DNA from: Myrica gale
Taxonomy: Eukaryota; Streptophyta; Magnoliopsida; Fagales; Myricaceae
Length of the DNA: 64,000 nucleotides
Direction of reading: 5' to 3'
Assembly (NCBI GenBank): GCA_963930655.1
Contig: OZ005602.1
Coordinates: forward strand, 1,123,501-1,187,500
Position numbers and translations under genes: made by a program. The notes below the pieces were generated by a model. The model ran no database searches. It was given only the letters and a program-made list of their open reading frames with translations, and was not told the DNA's origin. Shown piece by piece: positions 58,557-64,000 of the stretch; within the stretch, counting starts at the first letter, position 1; every line of letters starts with the position of its first letter.

Positions 58557-60640
58557 AGCGCCCACTTGAGGTCCCACTAACATTCTAACATGTACGCTTG
58601 GAGGGACTATCTGCATTCAAGTTGATACGCGTCAGTGGACGATTTCACCAAACTGACACCTCAAACGAAAAGGGGTACTCCCTTTGCGTTTAGGATTAAT
58701 CAAATACAAGGTGGTCTTAAATATCGTGTTGCATATATGCAATCATAAATATTATATTTTGCACGTGTACATGTGTTAACGTTTCCTGATCAATGCTTGA
58801 ATTATCTTACATCGATCAAATTAAGATGACTCAAAACATTTAAGCATTGAAGAACATATCTACTTGTTCAATGATCACAATTGAAGAAAAATCATAAATA
58901 ATTTGTCTATAAAAGGAGCTTAAAAATACAATTTTGATGAGATATCACGGCGCGGGAAGACGGGTGAATTTATCATATATCTCTTGTTTTGATGTCAGTA
59001 ATAACGATTTCATTAATGGAGTGATGAAATAGATGCAGTCGTGGTCTTGGATGAGCATGAAAAACACCCTTTGTTCATCTGTACCGGAAAAAAAATTATT
59101 TCTTGTGGAAAAAACGTCCGAGCGACAGACTCCCGGCATGCATGGGTTTTGTTCTGTTCTGCAAGATCACCGAACACTCGTCAACGATTCCGGAGAGACA
59201 GTGAATATGTTGGAATTGGATCGATCTACAGAAGGGTCCCACACCTCATGACTACCTCAATTCCGTGGCCAGCTTGGAATCTTTCTTCTTCAAGTGTAAG
59301 GAAATGGGAATATCTTCTCTAGGTTTCGTCACCTCCAGAAGATGGACGTTGTACTTCGTAGGTTTGATATCGAATATTTTGACACCTCGGACATGGCAGG
59401 AGGAGATTTCAGCTTTCCTAGTTTAACATATATAACTAGGTCAATCCATTTCAATAGTTTTGTTGTACTCTCACGACGATGATTTCTTGCATGTCAGAGT
59501 TTTAATTGGGTATGCGTTCATCGCTAGGACATTCTATTAGTGTCTCGACACATCACTGATAAAGGGTTAATATGTTATGAGCATGTGACCACTGGACCGA
59601 TTTGTAGAACTTCAAATCCTTAGGATCATACCCCAAGGTCTTTGCTCAAGTGTCGAACCGAGCCTTGATAAGGGATGTTCTGTTTATAAAGATTTTTAGG
59701 ATTTTGATATAGTTATGAGTATTTATATAGATTAGAGTTTTATAGGTTTTTGTGTAAAAGTTGGTAAAGAGTTTTAAAGATATTATGAAGTTGATAAAAA
59801 AAGTATAGAGGAAGATGATTTGATGTACTTTTTTTTTAATAAAAAAATATTTGAGGTTGGTGAAAAAATATGGAGAGAGAATATTTGTTATTTTTTTTGA
59901 AAAGTTATTAAAGTTTATGTAAAAAGTTGTGTATAATGTATTTGTGTTTGTGTAAGATTTTTTATGTTCGTTTTGTAAATTTTGTTGCATTCATTGTATC
60001 TTAAAATCCTTTGGCTAAAATCGAAATTTCAAGTTTCATATTCGGTGCATACCAGAACTGGAATGTATTTTTGCCATTTAGCAAAATCGGTGGTATTTTC
60101 TAGTTCAGGTTGTTTTTTTTTTCCCTTAAAAAAGGGTAATATCATAGTGCCCCTAGCCTTTAACTATGGGCAAACATTAATCACGTCATTTTAAATTTCA
60201 AAATATTTTATTTATCGTCTTATATTTTAAATATGATCAATGCTAGTCTGCCGTTTAATTTGACTGTTAAATCACTCGAAAAATTATTGAAATTCTACTC
60301 CAAGAAAAAATTACTAAATATATTTTCAAAGATTCATTAAAAATGATATATAAATAAAAAATAATATGTTTTAAATAAAATATTGAAACTCTATTTGATT
60401 AAATTTATTTTTAACTTATTTTTTGAATTTGTATTTAAAAAAAATTATTTTGAAGTAACATTTTGATCCATTCACTTCGCTTTCTGTATAGGGATTGATT
60501 TTTTAGAAACATATATAAGACGTAATAAAATATTTTGAAACGTGAAAATTAGTAATTAATTTTTATTTAATTATGTACAATAATATGCTCGAAACAATGT
60601 TGTTTTGAACCCTGATTAAAAAAAATGCCCTGGGCCAAAA
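58557..60640. other. Intergenic, AT-rich
   Basis: No gene recognised. It contains the interspersed repeat at 59686-60005. The sequence 60600-60740 becomes pyrimidine-rich and probably belongs to the promoter and leader of the next gene. Confidence 0.55.
59686..60005. repeat. Interspersed repeat, copy 3 of the 33307/35178/59686 family
   Basis: This block, from TTAGGATTTTGATATAGTTA through GAAGATGATTTGATGTACTT to TTGTTGCATTCATTGTATCT, parallels 35178-35492 in order and orientation. Non-coding. Weak inverted ends (ATGTTCxGTTT at left, ATGTTCGTTTTG near the right) are visible. Confidence 0.55.
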
Positions 60641-60659
60641 GGCCCAAAACCCAGATCCC

Positions 60660-60979
60660 CTAAGTTAAGACTTACGTCTCTTTCTCCTATTCTCCCGTGT
60701 CTCTCCCCCCGTCGCCCCGGCCCCCCGCTATCTCTCTTTGTTTCTCGCCGTCCAGGTTCAGCCTTCCAGCCACCTTGAGTCGCCGCCAAAGACCGCTCTT
60801 CTCTCTATCTCTCTCCACCAACTATACTTGACGTCATCACCACCTCACTTGGCTGTCAACTCGCTGCCATGGCTAAACGGTCACCAAATTAGACAACGAC
60901 CCGTGTATTTCTGGCAAGCCAATCTTTGTGCTGCCGTACGCCAGAGGTTCTCGCAGACAGCTTGAATTTTGGTTTCTAG
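60660..60979 (+). promoter_or_regulatory. Probable 5' leader exon of the Noc2/REBELOTE gene
   Basis: A pyrimidine-rich leader (CTCTTTCTCCTATTCTCCCG, then CTCTCTATCTCTCTCCACC) ends at a good donor TTTCTAG|GTAGGATT near 60980. It contains only short frames. It would be joined to the exon beginning at 62010. This is an inference without transcript support. Confidence 0.4.
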
Positions 60980-62009
60980 GTAGGATTTCTTAAAGAATCA
61001 TTTTGATATTTTTGTTTTGTTGACATCCAGCTTTGTGTGAGAGCTAGAACAAAGGAAAAGTTGAGGTTAGGCTGTGTTTGTTTCAGTTAAAATCTTTTAG
61101 AGCTTCTAACTTGTTTGGGAAGGACGAAAAACGAATTTTAAAGGAAAACCTCGTGTTGGTAAAGGGAAATTTACACCATTGAGGCACAAAAGGACTTACT
61201 TATTTGGGAGGTGGGTTTTAGTTGTAGCAGGTAGAAATTGAGATAGATGATTCTGTATAGGATCTTTGAGAGCTTTCTATTGGGCGCTTTGTTAGGTACT
61301 GTCCAGCACAATAGCTAAATGAATTTTTGTATGTATTCTTGTTTAATAGGGAATTCGGGACTTTGATGTTGTTAGTTCGAAGTAGTCATTCATGGACGTT
61401 AAAAAGGTGCATTTTTATAACATGGGAGGTGCTGTTTATTGAGATTTATTGATGGATAATGGCTTAAAAGATAACTGGCAACTGTTGGATGGTTAATGTT
61501 GCGTCATTGTATGGATTTCTCTGTTGGTCATATATGTTACAAGAGTTGAGGTAGGAATCTGGTTTGGAATAGAAGAAACAAAAGAAAATATATTTGCAGC
61601 TGACCCCAGTCAGTTGGAAAAGTATTTGTGGGGCGGACCCCAATTAGTTGAAAATGAGGCTTACTTGGGCGAAGTTATATGTATGTTTGTACAAGTGTGT
61701 TCTACTGTTTGCATGCAAGGGCATGTGGATGCATGGCATGTACTTCTTTCCCCCTCCAAATGTTATAAAGTCGTTTTGGGTGATTTTGGGAGTAATTTAG
61801 GTAAACCTATTGAGAGGAGTCTCTGCTATATATTGCTGTTCTGTATTTGGTTGTTTGTATTGCAGAATCCAGGCCAGTAGTATATACTCTCAGTTTCAGC
61901 AGCGTGTGCTTTTGAGTTAAACTTAGCTTCTATTATCTTACAAGAAAGGAGAGATTAGTAGCTCTTATGTAATTTCGGACCCTAACATATAACTTCTGTT
62001 CCTTTGCAG
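60980..62009. other. Probable leader intron
   Basis: About 1 kb between the putative leader exon and the first coding exon. The 118-residue frame at 61524-61880 has no recognised motif and no splice context that joins it to the gene downstream. Confidence 0.4.
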
Positions 62010-62033
62010 AAGAAACTTATTTTCATTGTCAAC

Positions 62034-63775
62034 ATGGGTGTGAAAGCCACAGGTTTTTTCCTGGGACATTTGTTTAGCGGACTCATTTACCTTGAGTGCT
62101 CTGCTTAATTTTGTTATGCTTCTTTTCTTGTTTTTTTTTTGGTGATCACAGTGAAGAGTTTGGACAATGAAGAGGAGAAAGAAGAAAGTGGAAGGAGTAC
62201 GATCTCGAAATCTCGAGGTCAAGCAAAAGAGCATATGAAGCAACTTGAAAGACTGAAGGAAAAGGTTAGAGAGTTTTGCTCTTGCTCAATACTTATTTTG
62301 GTTCTCTTGATTTCTTTTTCTAAAGCAGTAGATGTTACAAAAGGATCTATGCTCATGAGATGTAACAATAGTTTTACATTGGTCATCAACCATCAGCTAC
62401 CCTCGTCCTTTGGGTGATCCTGACTATCATTTGCTATGGAGCCCATATTTCTGACTGAAGTAGTTAGTATTGTGCCTCAAACTTTCTCGCTCTAGGGCTG
62501 TCCTATTTCAAATCTTGGACTATTGAGAATAGAGACAGGGCACTTTGAACAACTTTTCTTTTTAGGGATGTGAGTTTTTGGCCGCAGTCTCACTCATGAT
62601 TGCTGGAATTAGTGAAGAATTCTAGTTCATGGTTGTGGAGTGACCAGGCTGTGTAAGATATGGGACTGCTGATCATAAAATAAAGCTGTGGTATGTACCA
62701 TTTTGCAGAGTGAAGAAGCATTGTAAATGTTTAAAGCATTTTCAAGCAATTGTTTGAGACCTGACTAGAGTTTACTGTTAGGAAGTCATTCAGATGGAAT
62801 GTTCTACTAAGAGAGACCGGTACTGTTGAGTTAGATCTATTTGAGTTGTGTTATTAGCAACATTGCTAGGACTGCTTCAATTGCCTGATTATAGGATGGA
62901 TGATGTTTAAAAACAATATCACTAGGAAGGATCATATCTTCATATTTGATGTATTTGAAGCCATTCAATTGTGATATATGAAGTTGGTTGACGAGTGTTT
63001 TACCTGAAATTTTACCTATTCCACTGTTACAACTTATGTCGTTAAGTCATTGATAAGTGGTTTTTGCAGGACCCAGAATTCTATGAGTTTCTGAAAGAGC
63101 ATGACAAGGAGCTTCTACAATTTAACGATGATGGTATTGATGTGAGTGCAAAGATATCCTTCGATTTGTAATGTCTTTTATGGGTGCTCTTAACAGAAGG
63201 GTTCTGGGAAACCCTTTGCACTTGTGCAGGATGATGTCCACACCGACATGGAAGATTCAGATATACAAGTCGATGATGAAACTGGCAGGCATGATATGGC
63301 AGAGAAAGATGAGAAAACATCACCAAATGTAATTACTGCTGCAATGGTAGATTCCTGGTGTAACACTATCAGAGAAAATGGAAAGTTAAGTGCAGTTCGT
63401 TCGCTAATGAGAGCATTCAAGACTGCATGCCACTATGGTGATGATGGTGGGGATGATTCTTCAACAAAGTTCAGCATTATGTCAAGTAGTGTCTTCAATA
63501 AAGTAATGTTGTTCGTATTAAGTGAAATGGATTCGATACTCCGAAAGTTGTTGAACCTCCCTAGTTCTGGTGGAAAGAAAGAAACCATAATAGACCTCAT
63601 GAGCTCAAAACAATGGAAGAACTACAACCACTTAGTGAAGTCATATCTTGGAAATGCCCTACATGTTTTGAACCAAATGACTGATACAGAAATGATTTCA
63701 TTTACTTTACGGCGGCTCAAATATTCTTCAATATTTTTGGCTGCATTTCCAAGCCTTTTAAGGAAGTACATTAAG
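62034..63775 (+). CDS. RBL: Noc2-family / REBELOTE-like protein, 5' part (continues past window)
   Basis: Noc2 proteins work in the nucleolus in export and maturation of pre-60S ribosomal particles; Arabidopsis REBELOTE is a plant member also affecting floral determinacy. Exons placed: 62034-62052 (coding part of an exon from 62010), 62152-62265, 63070-63141, 63230-63775, with phases that agree (ACA G|TG between the first two). The start MGVKATVKSLDNEEEKEE is inferred from splice phase. The acidic N-terminal part leads into AKEHMKQLERLKEKDPEFYE, then the Noc2 domain with WCNTIRENGKLSAVRSLMRA, KKETIIDLMSSKQWKNYNHL and VKSYLGNALHVLNQMTDTEM. The last exon ends at a donor AAG|GTATGT, and further exons lie beyond the window. 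The basic N-terminus I expect from the family (MGKLGKKARKF-like) is not visible. Confidence 0.8.
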
Positions 63776-64000
63776 GTATGTGTGGAGCTATGTTCTTCTG
63801 GTTCTTTTGTTTAAGGTCTTTACTTGAATCTGATGTGCATGCTCTGCTGTTTGTTGTTCTGTATTCTGCACTTTACCACAAGTGGTTTAAGGTTGCTAAT
63901 GTAAATAGTTTCTTTTATACAACCACTTATTAAAAATGAAAACAAAAATCAAAATAAGAAGGGTCTGTAGCTTAGATAGTTTAGATTGTATAATACAAGT
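63776..64000 (+). other. Intron of the Noc2/REBELOTE gene
   Basis: Sequence after the donor at 63776 to the window end. It includes a short A-rich tract and no further coding exon. Confidence 0.6.

Noticed and set aside
61524-61880. 118-residue frame before the Noc2 gene
   Set aside because: No motif, and its frame does not splice into the downstream coding exon with proper signals.
63961-64000. tRNA-like start GGGTCTGTAGCTTAGATAG at the window end
   Set aside because: Only about 40 nt are visible, the D-arm does not pair convincingly, and it lies in an intron of the Noc2 gene. A SINE head is possible but untestable here.

Overview
This is nuclear genomic DNA from a flowering plant, probably a woody eudicot. 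The evidence is intron-rich genes with GT/AG splice sites, an intronless FAD2 with a 5'-leader intron, LINE tails, hAT MITEs and TRIM/LTR pieces. I cannot name the species from the sequence alone; Fagales is only a guess. No bacterial, organellar or CRISPR features were seen.

Layout. Positions 1-3050 are AT-rich, repeat-derived intergenic DNA. Positions 3338-28221 (minus) hold one very large callose synthase gene, closest in remembered protein sequence to CALS3/GSL12. I could place 42 coding exons, which sum to 5871 nt (1956 codons plus stop). Its 5' introns are swollen by transposon debris: a LINE with a perfect 20-bp target-site duplication (TSD), a triplicated LINE tail, TRIM elements and MITEs. 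Positions 28700-37600 are intergenic and contain three short hAT-type elements with perfect 8-bp TSDs. Positions 37638-43789 (plus) encode a U-box/armadillo protein of the LIN/CERBERUS-like family whose usual C-terminal WD40 part is missing. Positions 43800-49200 are decayed sequence, tandem repeats and transposon ends. Positions 49237-50778 (minus) encode a protein with a single C2H2 zinc finger and an internal 15-residue repeat. Positions 50900-56000 are intergenic, with a (TA)n tract and two more hAT elements. Positions 56057-57205 (minus) encode a FAD2 oleate desaturase, with a leader intron and TATA box upstream. From 62034 (plus) to the window end runs the 5' half of a Noc2/REBELOTE-type ribosome-biogenesis gene.

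The genes do not form an operon or an obvious cluster. They cover separate housekeeping or developmental roles: callose deposition, ubiquitin ligation, transcriptional control, linoleate synthesis and nucleolar 60S assembly. The most unusual structures are a 34-bp perfect foldback flanked by a 10-bp direct repeat just downstream of the zinc-finger gene, a layered MITE/LINE/tandem-duplication record in callose synthase intron 2, and the WD40-less LIN-like gene.
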